Shown: positions 6,190 through 13,758, counted from the stretch's first letter. The stretch: 21,766 nucleotides of DNA from JBMNQI01 sp050944055 (GCA_050944055.1 JBMNQI010000042.1:1-21766); one strand, 5' to 3'. The notes: generated from the sequence alone by a model not told the origin. Translations and numbers: made by a program.

Positions 6190-8898
6190 ATGCCAAATAG
6201 CTTTGTTCAAAAAGACGTAATAGAAGATAAGACCTTCAGGTTTTTTTTCGACAATTCCGCGGCGGGCCAGGTCATAACCTTCCCGTCATCAGAAATACTG
6301 GCAAACAAAGCTTTCTTAAAAATGCTGGGTTACACAAAAAAAGAGCTGGAGGGCAAAAAGTGGAAGGACATATTTGACCCCGAGGACTTTATTACGGCTC
6401 AAAAAAGATTGGATCAGATTCTGCTTAAAGGAAAAGGCGCCGACCACGCGATTTACCGCTTCATAAAAAAGGACAACACACGCATCTGGGTGGACGTGCA
6501 TACCAATCTGTACTTAGACGGCAGAGGCCCGGCCGATATAATGATGTCAACAATCATTGATATCACGCAGCGCGTGCGCGCGGAGCTTGAGCTGAAAAAG
6601 AGCAGGGAGCTCTACACTACTTTTATAAACTCAACCAGGGATATGATATATCTGAAGGACGAGAACTTCCGGCATTTGATTTCGAACAAGGCCCTGGCGG
6701 ATTTTTTCGGAGTGGAAACACACGATATAATACAAAAAACAGATTACGAGCTCGGGGCGCCCGAGTATGCCGAATTATGCCGGAAAACTGATATTGAAGC
6801 CTTAAACAGCAGCGGCCCGGCCCTGTTTATTGAGGATTATAACGGCAGGGTTCTTGAAGCCCGGAAGTTCCCTGTGTCGTTAGGCGAGGGCAAAACCGGC
6901 GTTGGGGCGTACATAAGAGACATAACAAAAGAGCGAATGCAGCAGGAAAAGCTCGACAAGCTCTCGGATACTAACCGCATAATCGCCGAATGCATGATGA
7001 GGCCCTTCGTCAATACGCAGGAGCATCTGGATTACGCGCTGAACGAAGCCGTAAGACTGACTGAAAGCAAATACGGGTTTATATACCTCTATGACGAGGG
7101 CAGGACGGAATTCATAATTAACTCATGGTCCAGCGAAGTCTTGTGCGACTGCTCCGTTGCGCCGCAGCAAGCCGGCTTTCAGCTTCACAGCACCGGCATA
7201 TGGGGAGAGGTGGTCAGGCAGAGAAGGCCCATTATCGTGAATGACTTCGAAGCGCCAAACAGGCTCAAGAGGGGCTACCCTCAGGGGCATGTTATAATCA
7301 GTAAATTCATGTCCGTGCCGCTTTATGATAACGGAAAGATTGTGGCGGCAATCGGACTTGCGAATAAAAACTCGGATTACACTGAGGACGATATACATTT
7401 TGTAACCATACTCATGGCCGGCGTCTGGAATACCGTGAAAAAGAGGGAGAAGGAGAGGGAGACAGAGATACTTCTTGAGCGCACGCAGGCCATGTTCAAT
7501 CACCACGAGGCCCCAATGCTGCTCATTGAGCCTAATTCAGGCAGAATAATCGACGCAAACGCCGCGGCTGTTAATTTCCACGGATACTCAAAGGAAGAGC
7601 TCCTCAGCATGTATTTACAGGACATAAATATTCTCAGCAACGACGAACTAACAAGGCAGAGGCAGCTCACAAGCAAAAAAGAGCAAATCTATTTTACGCT
7701 CCCGCACAGACTGAAAAGCGGGGAAATACGGATTGTCGACGTATACAGCAGCCCTATAGAGTATAATAACGAAAGGCTCGTCTTTTCCATTATCATTGAT
7801 GTCACAAAGAGGGAAGAGGCGAAAAAGCAGATAGAATACCTTGCATATCACGACTACCTTACCGGTTTATACAACAGGAGGTATTTTGACGAGGCCTATT
7901 TGAAGCTTATGGGAAAAGAAAGCTTTCCTCTGGCCATTATACTGGGCGACATAAACGGGCTAAAGCTCATTAACGACTCTTTCGGGCACTCTGAAGGCGA
8001 TAAGGCGATCAGGGCGGTCGCGGAAAGAATAAAAGAATGCCTGACAGGCGATGAAATATTGGCGCGCATCGGCGGCGACGAGTTCGCGCTCATAACAATC
8101 GGCAAGGACAGAAACAAGCTCAAAGAGCTAATGTACAATATCGAGGAGTACGTAAATAACCAAAACAAAAACAGGGACAGGCCCTTCGCTACCGTATCCT
8201 TCGGTTACAGCATTCAGCGCAGTGAGGACGATGGCATGGACGCCCTGCTGAAAGAGGCCGAGGCATTTATGTACTCAAGGAAATACTATGACAGCCGAAG
8301 CGTAAGAAGCAGAACTGTAAGCGTCATAATGAACACTCTTTTTGAAAAAAGCGCAAGGGAAGAGAGCCATTCCAAGCGGGTCGGCAGGATTTGCGAATTA
8401 ATCGCCCTGAAGCTGCAGCTGGACCAGCAGTATATAAATAAAATACGCGTCGCGGGCTTCCTGCATGATATAGGGAAAATCGGAATCAGCGAGGAAATAC
8501 TCAATAAAAGCGGCAAGCTCGATAACAGTGAATGGGAGATTATGAAACGGCATTCTGAAAAGGGCGCGAGGATACTTGAGAACTCTGTTGAATACAGGGA
8601 TATTGCGGAAATCGTCCTTTTCCATCACGAGCATTTTGACGGTTCCGGTTATCCGAAGGGCCTGAAAGGAAAAGAAATACCTATCGAGTCCAGGATCATA
8701 GCCGTCGCCGACACGTATGACGCAATGACGAACGAGAGGCCCTACAGGAAAATCTTAAGCAAGGAAGACGCAATCAGGGAGTTAAAAAGCTGTTCCGGCT
8801 CCCAGCTGGATCCCGAGATCGTCAGGCTGTTTATTTCCGAAGTCATAAACGACAGCCTTTTTTCCGAAGGGACGAAGCTCAAGCCAGCAACTTCCTGA
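6190..8898 (+). CDS. PAS-PAS-GAF-PAS-GGDEF-HD-GYP cyclic-dinucleotide signalling protein
   Basis: A 902-aa soluble sensor with no membrane segment. Domains in order: PAS (about 14-125), PAS (about 138-245), GAF (about 277-417), PAS (about 433-542), GGDEF (about 553-700), HD-GYP (about 708-890). GGDEF is intact at residues 628-632, with GDINGLKLINDSFGH upstream, so c-di-GMP synthesis is plausible. The usual RxxD inhibitory site before it is absent (TGDE occupies that position). The HD-GYP part keeps HD at 759-760 (HDIGKIG) and HHEHFDGSGYP at 812-822, the metal and substrate residues of phosphodiesterases that degrade c-di-GMP or cGAMP. It may therefore be bifunctional. The start ATG has GGAGG five bases upstream. 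It is a single-gene unit with its own promoter and terminator; its targets are unknown. Confidence 0.93.
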   Translation: MPNSFVQKDVIEDKTFRFFFDNSAAGQVITFPSSEILANKAFLKMLGYTKKELEGKKWKDIFDPEDFITAQKRLDQILLKGKGADHAIYRFIKKDNTRIWVDVHTNLYLDGRGPADIMMSTIIDITQRVRAELELKKSRELYTTFINSTRDMIYLKDENFRHLISNKALADFFGVETHDIIQKTDYELGAPEYAELCRKTDIEALNSSGPALFIEDYNGRVLEARKFPVSLGEGKTGVGAYIRDITKERMQQEKLDKLSDTNRIIAECMMRPFVNTQEHLDYALNEAVRLTESKYGFIYLYDEGRTEFIINSWSSEVLCDCSVAPQQAGFQLHSTGIWGEVVRQRRPIIVNDFEAPNRLKRGYPQGHVIISKFMSVPLYDNGKIVAAIGLANKNSDYTEDDIHFVTILMAGVWNTVKKREKERETEILLERTQAMFNHHEAPMLLIEPNSGRIIDANAAAVNFHGYSKEELLSMYLQDINILSNDELTRQRQLTSKKEQIYFTLPHRLKSGEIRIVDVYSSPIEYNNERLVFSIIIDVTKREEAKKQIEYLAYHDYLTGLYNRRYFDEAYLKLMGKESFPLAIILGDINGLKLINDSFGHSEGDKAIRAVAERIKECLTGDEILARIGGDEFALITIGKDRNKLKELMYNIEEYVNNQNKNRDRPFATVSFGYSIQRSEDDGMDALLKEAEAFMYSRKYYDSRSVRSRTVSVIMNTLFEKSAREESHSKRVGRICELIALKLQLDQQYINKIRVAGFLHDIGKIGISEEILNKSGKLDNSEWEIMKRHSEKGARILENSVEYRDIAEIVLFHHEHFDGSGYPKGLKGKEIPIESRIIAVADTYDAMTNERPYRKILSKEDAIRELKSCSGSQLDPEIVRLFISEVINDSLFSEGTKLKPATS

Positions 8899-8926
8899 GT
8901 TTTGGGCATTTGACGCAAACTAAACG

Positions 8927-8958
8927 CTGCCCCGGCTTTGAGTCGGGGCAGTCTTTTT
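8927..8958 (+). terminator. intrinsic terminator
   Basis: The 8-bp stem CTGCCCCG / CGGGGCAG (8927-8934 with 8944-8951) has a 9-base loop and is followed by TCTTTTT. It lies 28 bp past the GGDEF/HD-GYP stop and directly against the stop of the convergent mechanosensitive channel gene, for which it may also act weakly. Confidence 0.88.
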
Positions 8959-10043
8959 CAGAATTTTACGCTTTCCGAAGCCGTTAAGGCGGCGGAGGAG
9001 TTTTTTAGATAGATTGTGCGCGACGGAAGGGCGAATTTAATTTCGCGCTTATCGAATTCTTCCTTTATCCTGAGGTTTATCTGCTGATGTATATCCATAT
9101 ATTTTTCGTAATCGCTGCTTAACACGTAATACGCGATTTCAAAGTCGAGGCCTGACTCGCCGTATGAAAAAAAGTGCGCGCGGCCGAAGGAGGTTTCGCC
9201 GCAGCTGTCAACGACGCTTTTGATAATACCGGGTATCTCCCTGAGCTTTTCCGCGCTCGTATCATATGTTACGCTCAGCGTGAACAAAACTCTTCTCTGC
9301 TGCATGGTCTTGTAATTTCTTATGCGTGAGCTGGTCAAATCGGAATTTGAGAATATGAGCTGCTCCCCGCTTAACGCCCTTAGGCGCGTCGTTTTTACGC
9401 CTATGTGCTCCACCGTCCCGCTCTGCTCGCCGGCCACTATGAAGTCGCCTATCTCAAACGGCCTGTCGAAGAAGATTGTGAAAAAGCAGAATATGTCCCC
9501 GAGTATGGTCTGGGCGGCGAAGGCTATGGTCAAACCGCCTATTCCCAACCCGGCGACAAGCGAGTTTATCCTGACCCCGATGTTTTCAAGAAACAGGAAG
9601 AGGGCTATGGCCCATATGAGAAATTTTATTATTGCCGATATCCATTTGATGACAAGCCTGTTGTTCGGGTCGTTGGTTCTTTTCAGCCAGTACCTGTTTA
9701 CGAAAAAGCCTGCGAGGCTTGAAATGAACATGGCGCCGATCGCGGCTATGAACGCGAGCACGACGCTGTTTATGATTTTGTTCAGAGCCGGGCCTATCAC
9801 TAGCGTCTTCATGCAGAGCAGGACGGCTGTAAGATACAAGACGGGCGCAAGGTATTTTTTTATGCCCCCGGCCAGAATGCCGTAAACCTCCAGGCCCGTC
9901 CTCTCAGCGCGCAGGTTCAGGCGTTTGACCGCAAGACGGGCCGCGATCCTGATAACTGCCAAACTGAGAATAAGGCTTAATAAGAAAACGAGGTATTTTA
10001 AAACGGTGTTGTTATAGAACGTCAGGTATAGAAAATCCGGCAA
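8958..10043 (-). CDS. MscS-family mechanosensitive ion channel
   Basis: A 361-aa membrane protein. Hydrophobic segments lie near residues 15-35, 60-80, 85-110 and 135-155. They are followed by the pore-lining, glycine/alanine-rich helix NSLVAGLGIGGLTIAFAAQ and the conserved beta-domain DIFCFFTIFFDRPFEIGDFI. The C-terminal half is the cytoplasmic vestibule (IPGIIKSVVDSCGE... to the end). Family members open under membrane tension and release solutes during osmotic downshift. The start is a TTG at 10043, with AGGGGGA seven bases upstream; no in-frame ATG is placed as well. It is monocistronic, with a promoter candidate at 10160-10188, and is convergent with the signalling gene. Confidence 0.92.
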   Translation of the reverse strand: MPDFLYLTFYNNTVLKYLVFLLSLILSLAVIRIAARLAVKRLNLRAERTGLEVYGILAGGIKKYLAPVLYLTAVLLCMKTLVIGPALNKIINSVVLAFIAAIGAMFISSLAGFFVNRYWLKRTNDPNNRLVIKWISAIIKFLIWAIALFLFLENIGVRINSLVAGLGIGGLTIAFAAQTILGDIFCFFTIFFDRPFEIGDFIVAGEQSGTVEHIGVKTTRLRALSGEQLIFSNSDLTSSRIRNYKTMQQRRVLFTLSVTYDTSAEKLREIPGIIKSVVDSCGETSFGRAHFFSYGESGLDFEIAYYVLSSDYEKYMDIHQQINLRIKEEFDKREIKFALPSRTIYLKNSSAALTASESVKF

Positions 10044-10159
10044 TTTATATTCCCCCTGTTTAGTATCTTCCTCCGAAAAGCGGCTGTATATTCTGTATAC
10101 CGTTTCGGCGCCTTCATCAAGCCTGCCGCATTCTCCGCGGCCGATAAAAGCCTGATGCT

Positions 10160-10188
10160 ATTATATTAGCACGAAGGACAAAAAGCAA
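10160..10188 (-). promoter_or_regulatory. candidate promoter of the MscS gene
   Basis: Read on the - strand: TTGCTT, 17-bp spacer, TATAAT. The -10 is perfect and the -35 keeps only TTG. It would give a leader of about 110 bases. The rest of the 234-bp space between the MscS gene and the divergent cortex-lytic gene shows no other clear promoter; a CATATATT at 10249-10256 is too close to the downstream ribosome site to be convincing. Confidence 0.5.
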
Positions 10189-10277
10189 TCTCGACGCTTT
10201 CCGAGCGTAATCCCCGCCCGGCCCCGTAAAGCAGTTTCAGCGATACGGCATATATTGTAAGAGAAGGGTGGGTTTTT

Positions 10278-11687
10278 ATGCTTATACATACTGTTAAATC
10301 CGGGGAAACGCTTTGGCTGATCGCGAACGAATACAACGTGCCTATGGAGCCGATAATTCTGGCCAACGGGCTGGCAAACCCGAATCTGCTGGCCGTCGGC
10401 GAGGCGCTGGTTATCCCAACGGGCGAGGCCGTACACACAGTCAGGCCGGGCGAAACGCTCGGCAGCATCGCGCGCAGCTACGGAGTTTCAGTTTCCTACA
10501 TACTGCGCAGCAACAGCATATCAAATCCGGATACCATATATCCCGGCCAGGCTGTCTATATACCGCCGTCTAGGTACGTCGTAAGGAGGGGCGACACGCT
10601 CGGGAGTATCTCGCGCAGGCTCGGCGTGCCTCTTTCGGAGCTTCTGGAGGCAAACATAATCGCCGACCCCGACAGGATAAATCCGGGCCTTGTTTTAAAC
10701 ATACCGCTCAGGCAAAGGCCGGAAATCAGCGTAAACGGATATATCTATATGCTTGGGCAGCAGGCCGTTCCCATCGTACGGAGAGACGGCGGATTCCTCA
10801 CCTATCTTAGCCCGTTTGCCTATCTTATACGCGAAAACGGCAGCCTGCAGCCTATTGACGACGAGCCGGCTCTCGCGGCGGCGGCACAGGCAGGCGTCAT
10901 ACCGATGATGGCGGTGACAAACTTCACCGCAACCTCAAGAGGAGAAAACCTTGCCTCTATCGTACTGAACGATTCTGCGACAGTCGGCCAGCTTCTCAAC
11001 AATATAATCGAAACCATGCGTCAGAAGGGCTATCGGGGTTTGAACGTCGATTTTGAAAACGTGCTGCCCGGCGACAGGCAGGCCTACAACAGCTTCCTTG
11101 ACCGCGCGGCCGGCATGCTGCATATGAACGGCTATTTCCTCTCCACAGCCGTGGCTCCCAAAACCGGGCCGGAGCAGGCCGGGCTCCTGTATGAAGCTCA
11201 CGACTATCCGGCGCACGGCAGGATAGCGGATTTCGTGATACTTATGACGTATGAATGGGGGTATAGGAAGGGGCCGCCCCAGCCTATCTCGCCTATAAAC
11301 GAGATAAGGAGGGTGCTTGATTACGCAATCTCCGTCATACCCAGAAGCAAGATCTTCTTCGGTTTCCAGATTTACGCCAGGGACTGGACGCTCCCGCACA
11401 GAACCGGCGACGAGGCCGAGACCATAAGCCCGCAGGAAGCCGTGGACCGGGCCCTGCGTTACGGCGCGGAGATACGGTATGACGAGACCGCCCAGTCCCC
11501 GTTCTTTAACTATACCGATTCGTCGGGGATAAGGCATGAGGTGTGGTTTGAGGACGCGCGCAGCGCGCAGGCAAAATTCGACGCGGTCAGGGAATACGGC
11601 CTGGCCGGGATCAGCTATTGGGCTCTCGGCTATCCCTTCCCGCAAAACTGGTTCCTGCTTGCCGACAACTTCAGGATCAGGAGATAG
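10278..11687 (+). CDS. SleL/YaaH-type spore cortex-lytic enzyme: three LysM repeats plus GH18
   Basis: A 469-aa protein. Three LysM peptidoglycan-binding repeats occupy about residues 3-47 (HTVKSGETLW...), 52-96 (HTVRPGETLG...) and 99-143 (VVRRGDTLGS...). A glycoside hydrolase 18 domain follows, with catalytic motif GLNVDFENV and acid residue Glu260. SleL/YaaH enzymes are N-acetylglucosaminidases that cut cortex fragments during germination or coat the spore; characterised Bacillus SleL has two LysM repeats, so three is slightly unusual. There is no signal peptide, as expected for a protein made in the mother cell. The start ATG has GAAGGGTGGG upstream. It is monocistronic, with a terminator at 11724. 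A general LysM chitinase-like wall hydrolase is the alternative. Confidence 0.88.
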   Translation: MLIHTVKSGETLWLIANEYNVPMEPIILANGLANPNLLAVGEALVIPTGEAVHTVRPGETLGSIARSYGVSVSYILRSNSISNPDTIYPGQAVYIPPSRYVVRRGDTLGSISRRLGVPLSELLEANIIADPDRINPGLVLNIPLRQRPEISVNGYIYMLGQQAVPIVRRDGGFLTYLSPFAYLIRENGSLQPIDDEPALAAAAQAGVIPMMAVTNFTATSRGENLASIVLNDSATVGQLLNNIIETMRQKGYRGLNVDFENVLPGDRQAYNSFLDRAAGMLHMNGYFLSTAVAPKTGPEQAGLLYEAHDYPAHGRIADFVILMTYEWGYRKGPPQPISPINEIRRVLDYAISVIPRSKIFFGFQIYARDWTLPHRTGDEAETISPQEAVDRALRYGAEIRYDETAQSPFFNYTDSSGIRHEVWFEDARSAQAKFDAVREYGLAGISYWALGYPFPQNWFLLADNFRIRR

Positions 11688-11723
11688 GCCGTCTATCCGG
11701 AGCTATACGCAAATCATTATCAG

Positions 11724-11758
11724 AAGATGCGTCTCAAAAACGGGACGCTTCTTTTTTT
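11724..11758 (+). terminator. intrinsic terminator
   Basis: The stem GCGTCTC / GGGACGC (11729-11735 with 11742-11748, one G-T pair) closes the loop AAAAAC. The lower stem GAAG/CTTC is interrupted, and a T7 run (11752-11758) follows. It lies 37 bp after the cortex-lytic enzyme stop. The following 150 bp up to the SDR promoter is AT-rich, with no gene seen. Confidence 0.85.
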
Positions 11759-11907
11759 AGGCAGATGTGCTCTTACGGCCAGGCTCTTTCTCCGGCCTGT
11801 TAAACTGAAATCCGGCAAAGCAATTTGTGTCAAAAAAGTAACGCAATCCGCCCGATTTTATAAATTATCGTTAAGAAATAAATATATATGTTAAAAAAAT
11901 AACTTTA

Positions 11908-11921
11908 TTGACATATGTCAA
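11908..11921. promoter_or_regulatory. 14-bp palindrome over the -35, repressor-site candidate
   Basis: TTGACATATGTCAA is a perfect palindrome whose left half is the -35 element itself. The TTGAC-N4-GTCAA form resembles sites of Crp/Fnr-family regulators. Its centre lies about 28 bp before the predicted start, which would block RNA polymerase, so repression is more likely than activation. No Crp/Fnr gene is in the window. Confidence 0.45.
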
Positions 11922-11936
11922 AAACTATGCTACATT
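11908..11936 (+). promoter_or_regulatory. strong promoter of the SDR gene
   Basis: Perfect TTGACA (11908-11913), a 17-bp spacer ending in TGC (extended -10), and TACATT (11931-11936). The leader is about 44 bases. It is one of the strongest-looking promoters in the window. Confidence 0.85.
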
Positions 11937-11986
11937 AGTATTGCCAGGAGAAATCCTAAATACTTAGCCGAAGGAGGTTTAACATA

Positions 11987-12748
11987 ATGGGACGGCTTGA
12001 CAATAAGGTTGCGATAGTGACCGGCGCCGGAAGCGGCATGGGTAAAGCAATCTCGGAGCTTTTTGCCAAAGAGGGGGCAAAAATAGTAGTGGCCGACATA
12101 AGCCTGAGCAGGGCCGAGGAGGTTACGGGCAAAATAAGGGCCGCGGGCGGAATCGCTACGGCGGCCGTTGGCGACGTGTCCAAGGAGGAAGACGTCCAGA
12201 GAATAGTCGATATTGCGCTCAACGAATTCGGGACGGTCGACATTATGGTAAACAACGCAGGCATAATGGACAATTTCATGCCCTGCTGCGCGCTCACAGA
12301 CGAGCTTTGGGAAAAGGTCTTCGCGGTCAACTCGACAGGCCCCATGCGCTTTATCAGAAGAGTTCTCCCCATATTCAAGGAAAAGAACGGCGGCATAATA
12401 ATCAATATAGCGTCCGCGGGCGGGCTTTACGGTTCCAGGGCGGGCGCGGCGTACACGGCCTCCAAGCACGCGGTAATAGGCCTTACCAAGAACGTGGGTT
12501 TCCAGTACGCCGGATATAATATACGCTGCAACGCGATAGCGCCGGGCGCCGTTATGACAAATATCGGCGAAACCATATACGCCCCGAATGAGGCCGGCTA
12601 CAACAAGGCCATGGCCGGAATAAACCTCAACCCGCGCGTGGGCACGCCGGAGGAGATAGCCGGAGTGGCGCTCTTCCTCGCGACTGACGAATCATCGTTT
12701 GTAAACGGTTCGGTTATTGTCGCCGACGCCGGCTGGACCGCATACTAA
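11987..12748 (+). CDS. short-chain dehydrogenase/reductase (FabG-like SDR)
   Basis: A 253-aa classical SDR. The nucleotide-binding motif TGAGSGMG is at residues 12-19, NNAG at 89-92, catalytic Ser143, and Tyr156-x3-Lys160 in YTASK. The acidic residue after beta-2 (VVADIS) suggests NAD rather than NADP. The C-terminal VNGSVIVADAGWTAY is typical of the family. Substrates of such enzymes range from 3-oxoacyl groups to sugars and steroids, and nothing here fixes the choice. The start ATG follows AAGGAGG nine bases upstream. It is a single-gene unit with a strong, probably regulated promoter and a long GC hairpin behind it. Confidence 0.93.
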   Translation: MGRLDNKVAIVTGAGSGMGKAISELFAKEGAKIVVADISLSRAEEVTGKIRAAGGIATAAVGDVSKEEDVQRIVDIALNEFGTVDIMVNNAGIMDNFMPCCALTDELWEKVFAVNSTGPMRFIRRVLPIFKEKNGGIIINIASAGGLYGSRAGAAYTASKHAVIGLTKNVGFQYAGYNIRCNAIAPGAVMTNIGETIYAPNEAGYNKAMAGINLNPRVGTPEEIAGVALFLATDESSFVNGSVIVADAGWTAY

Positions 12749-12764
12749 ACACCGCATGACAACA

Positions 12765-12798
12765 GGGGCGGGGCCGGGCTTTTGCCCGGCCCCGCCTC
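12765..12798 (+). terminator. GC-rich hairpin after the SDR gene, no T-tract
   Basis: A perfect 13-bp stem (12767-12779 with 12784-12796) with loop TTTT lies 18 bp after the stop. No run of T follows, so it may protect the 3' end or act as a factor-assisted terminator rather than as a canonical intrinsic one. Confidence 0.55.
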
Positions 12799-12863
12799 AG
12801 TCTGCTGCATTGAAATCCAGCACAGCTTTTTAAGCGCTTAGCGTGATACGAGGCGATTTTTGT

Positions 12864-12892
12864 TTGACTTGCAACAATTCGCGTATTAGAAT
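12864..12892 (+). promoter_or_regulatory. promoter of the 60-aa small membrane protein
   Basis: TTGACT (12864-12869), a 17-bp spacer, TAGAAT (12887-12892): 5/6 matches in both boxes. The predicted start near 12899 leaves a short leader of about 15 bases that holds the ribosome site. Confidence 0.75.
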
Positions 12893-12913
12893 AGAGTCAG
12901 AGGGGGCTTTTGT

Positions 12914-13096
12914 ATGCCTGACGATTTTGGTATTTACGGCAAAGGGCTTAACGGATATGTTCATTACACTCAGGCCGTTAACGACTCCAGGAAAGGCGGG
13001 GGAGGCGGAAAACCTCCTTCAGGCTGCGGCTGTTTGACGCTTGCAGCTTCTGCCTTCGCGCTTATTGCAATAATAATAGCGGCCTTTCTCGCATGA
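12914..13096 (+). CDS. small membrane protein of unknown function (60 aa)
   Basis: The start ATG has AGAGGGGG upstream and its own good promoter at 12864-12892, so it is likely expressed. The N-terminal part is polar (MPDDFGIYGKGLNGYVHYTQ). A glycine-rich linker (KGGGGGKPPSGCGC, with two cysteines) follows. The last 20 or so residues form one hydrophobic helix rich in Ala and Ile, ending LIAIIIAAFLA. It is probably a single-pass tail-anchored peptide. I do not recognise a family. The Gly-rich linker followed by a short hydrophobic tail vaguely recalls small sporulation or envelope peptides, but no function can be assigned. A hairpin follows the stop. Confidence 0.7.
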   Translation: MPDDFGIYGKGLNGYVHYTQAVNDSRKGGGGGKPPSGCGCLTLAASAFALIAIIIAAFLA

Positions 13097-13101
13097 CTGT
13101 T

Positions 13102-13125
13102 CCGCCGGGCTTTACGCCGGGGCGG
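13102..13125 (+). terminator. weak terminator-like hairpin
   Basis: The outer stem CCGCC / GGCGG (13102-13106 with 13121-13125) and inner stem GGC / GCC enclose the loop TTTAC. It is followed by TTCATTC, a poor T-tract. It lies 6 bp after the small-protein stop. Confidence 0.4.
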
Positions 13126-13157
13126 TTCATTCGGCGTTTGAGCGCGAAGATAGCGCG

Positions 13158-13188
13158 GCCCCCCATCCGTCCGGTGCGAATGGGGGGC
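13158..13188. repeat. inverted repeat hairpin
   Basis: GCCCCCCAT (13158-13166) pairs perfectly with ATGGGGGGC (13180-13188) across a 13-base loop. On the - strand it directly abuts the stop of an 8-codon reading frame (MLKTDLQN, 13214 to 13188) that has AGAGGTAG upstream. No T-run follows on either strand. Confidence 0.5.
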
Positions 13189-13467
13189 TAGTTCTGCAAA
13201 TCGGTTTTCAGCATATCTACCTCTGTTTACTTTTTTGCTGCGACGTGCCGAGTAGGATTTTGCTTTCTGCGCTGCCGCAATACCGCGATCTCAAGACAGT
13301 GCCCAGTCAACCCGAAACGCCGTCTCATCAGCAGAAGGCCGGAAGCCTCCGTACCTTCGCTTTTTGCCCGCGAGAGCGGGCATGGTTTGGGAATGCCTGT
13401 TCAAAAGCCTCTAAACCGCCGCTTCCGGCAGTGCCCGCACGTTTGTACGTGCGCCAGTCGGGCAAGT
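13158..13467 (-). ncRNA. candidate structured RNA of unknown family
   Basis: No convincing protein is seen between 13097 and 13758. A - strand promoter (13472-13501) would start transcription near 13467, at the edge of a hairpin cluster: GCACGT/ACGTGC inside TGCCC/GGGCA (about 13431-13464), GCCG/CGGC (13419-13430), GGTTT/AAACC (about 13385-13417), GCCCGC/GCGGGC (13366-13381), and an 11-bp interrupted hairpin (13331-13360). The transcript could end at the CCCCCCAT/ATGGGGGG hairpin at 13188-13158, which lacks a T-tract. I could not match it to RNase P, tmRNA, SRP RNA or a known riboswitch. The hairpins are equally stable on the + strand, where one carries a GAGA tetraloop, so orientation is uncertain. 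A transposon end is the main alternative. Confidence 0.35.
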
Positions 13468-13471
13468 GAAT

Positions 13472-13501
13472 TTTATATGGTTTGCCTCGCCCTACTGACA
13501 A
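13472..13501 (-). promoter_or_regulatory. candidate promoter of the structured RNA
   Basis: Read on the - strand: TTGTCA, 18-bp spacer, TATAAA (5/6 in each box). The predicted start falls at the first base pairs of the hairpin cluster. Confidence 0.5.
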
Positions 13502-13758
13502 TATTATTGTACATTATTACTATTAATATGTCAATTCTGCCCGGGAATTTTGTGGAAGTTTTCGGGTCGGCACGCGGGATTGCCGCATTTCGGGCAGAAA
13601 AGAGCCAAAAACATATAAGAATACCGGATTCTGAGCGCAACCGGATCTCAAATTATAAGTTGGCAAAACGCCGGCTTTATACCATCCAATCCACTTGACG
13701 GCCATAGCCCGCCGCCGGCGATTTGCCGTTCGGGCATCCAGACCGGGCCCCAAGCACA
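13502..13758. other. intergenic region with inverted repeats, no gene seen
   Basis: Continues the gene-free block. TTCTGCCCG (13535-13543) pairs with CGGGCAGAA (13591-13599), with CGGCA/TGCCG nested inside (13568-13572 with 13581-13585). A further nested hairpin lies at 13707-13735 (GCCCG/CGGGC outside, CGGC/GCCG inside), 24 bp past the flavoprotein stop, but without a T-run. Open frames here are short and lack ribosome sites. Confidence 0.5.

Noticed and set aside
10249..10256. Sporulation-sigma -10 (CATATATT) before the cortex-lytic gene
   Set aside because: It would start transcription at or inside the ribosome site, and no matching -35 element was found.
13158..13467. RNase P RNA, tmRNA, SRP RNA or cobalamin riboswitch in the gene-free block
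   Set aside because: The hallmark conserved stretches of these families were looked for by eye on both strands and not found.
13245..13469. 74-codon + strand frame in the hairpin-rich block
   Set aside because: No ribosome site, low-complexity basic/proline composition, and the region is dominated by inverted repeats. It is more likely a by-product of structured DNA than a gene.
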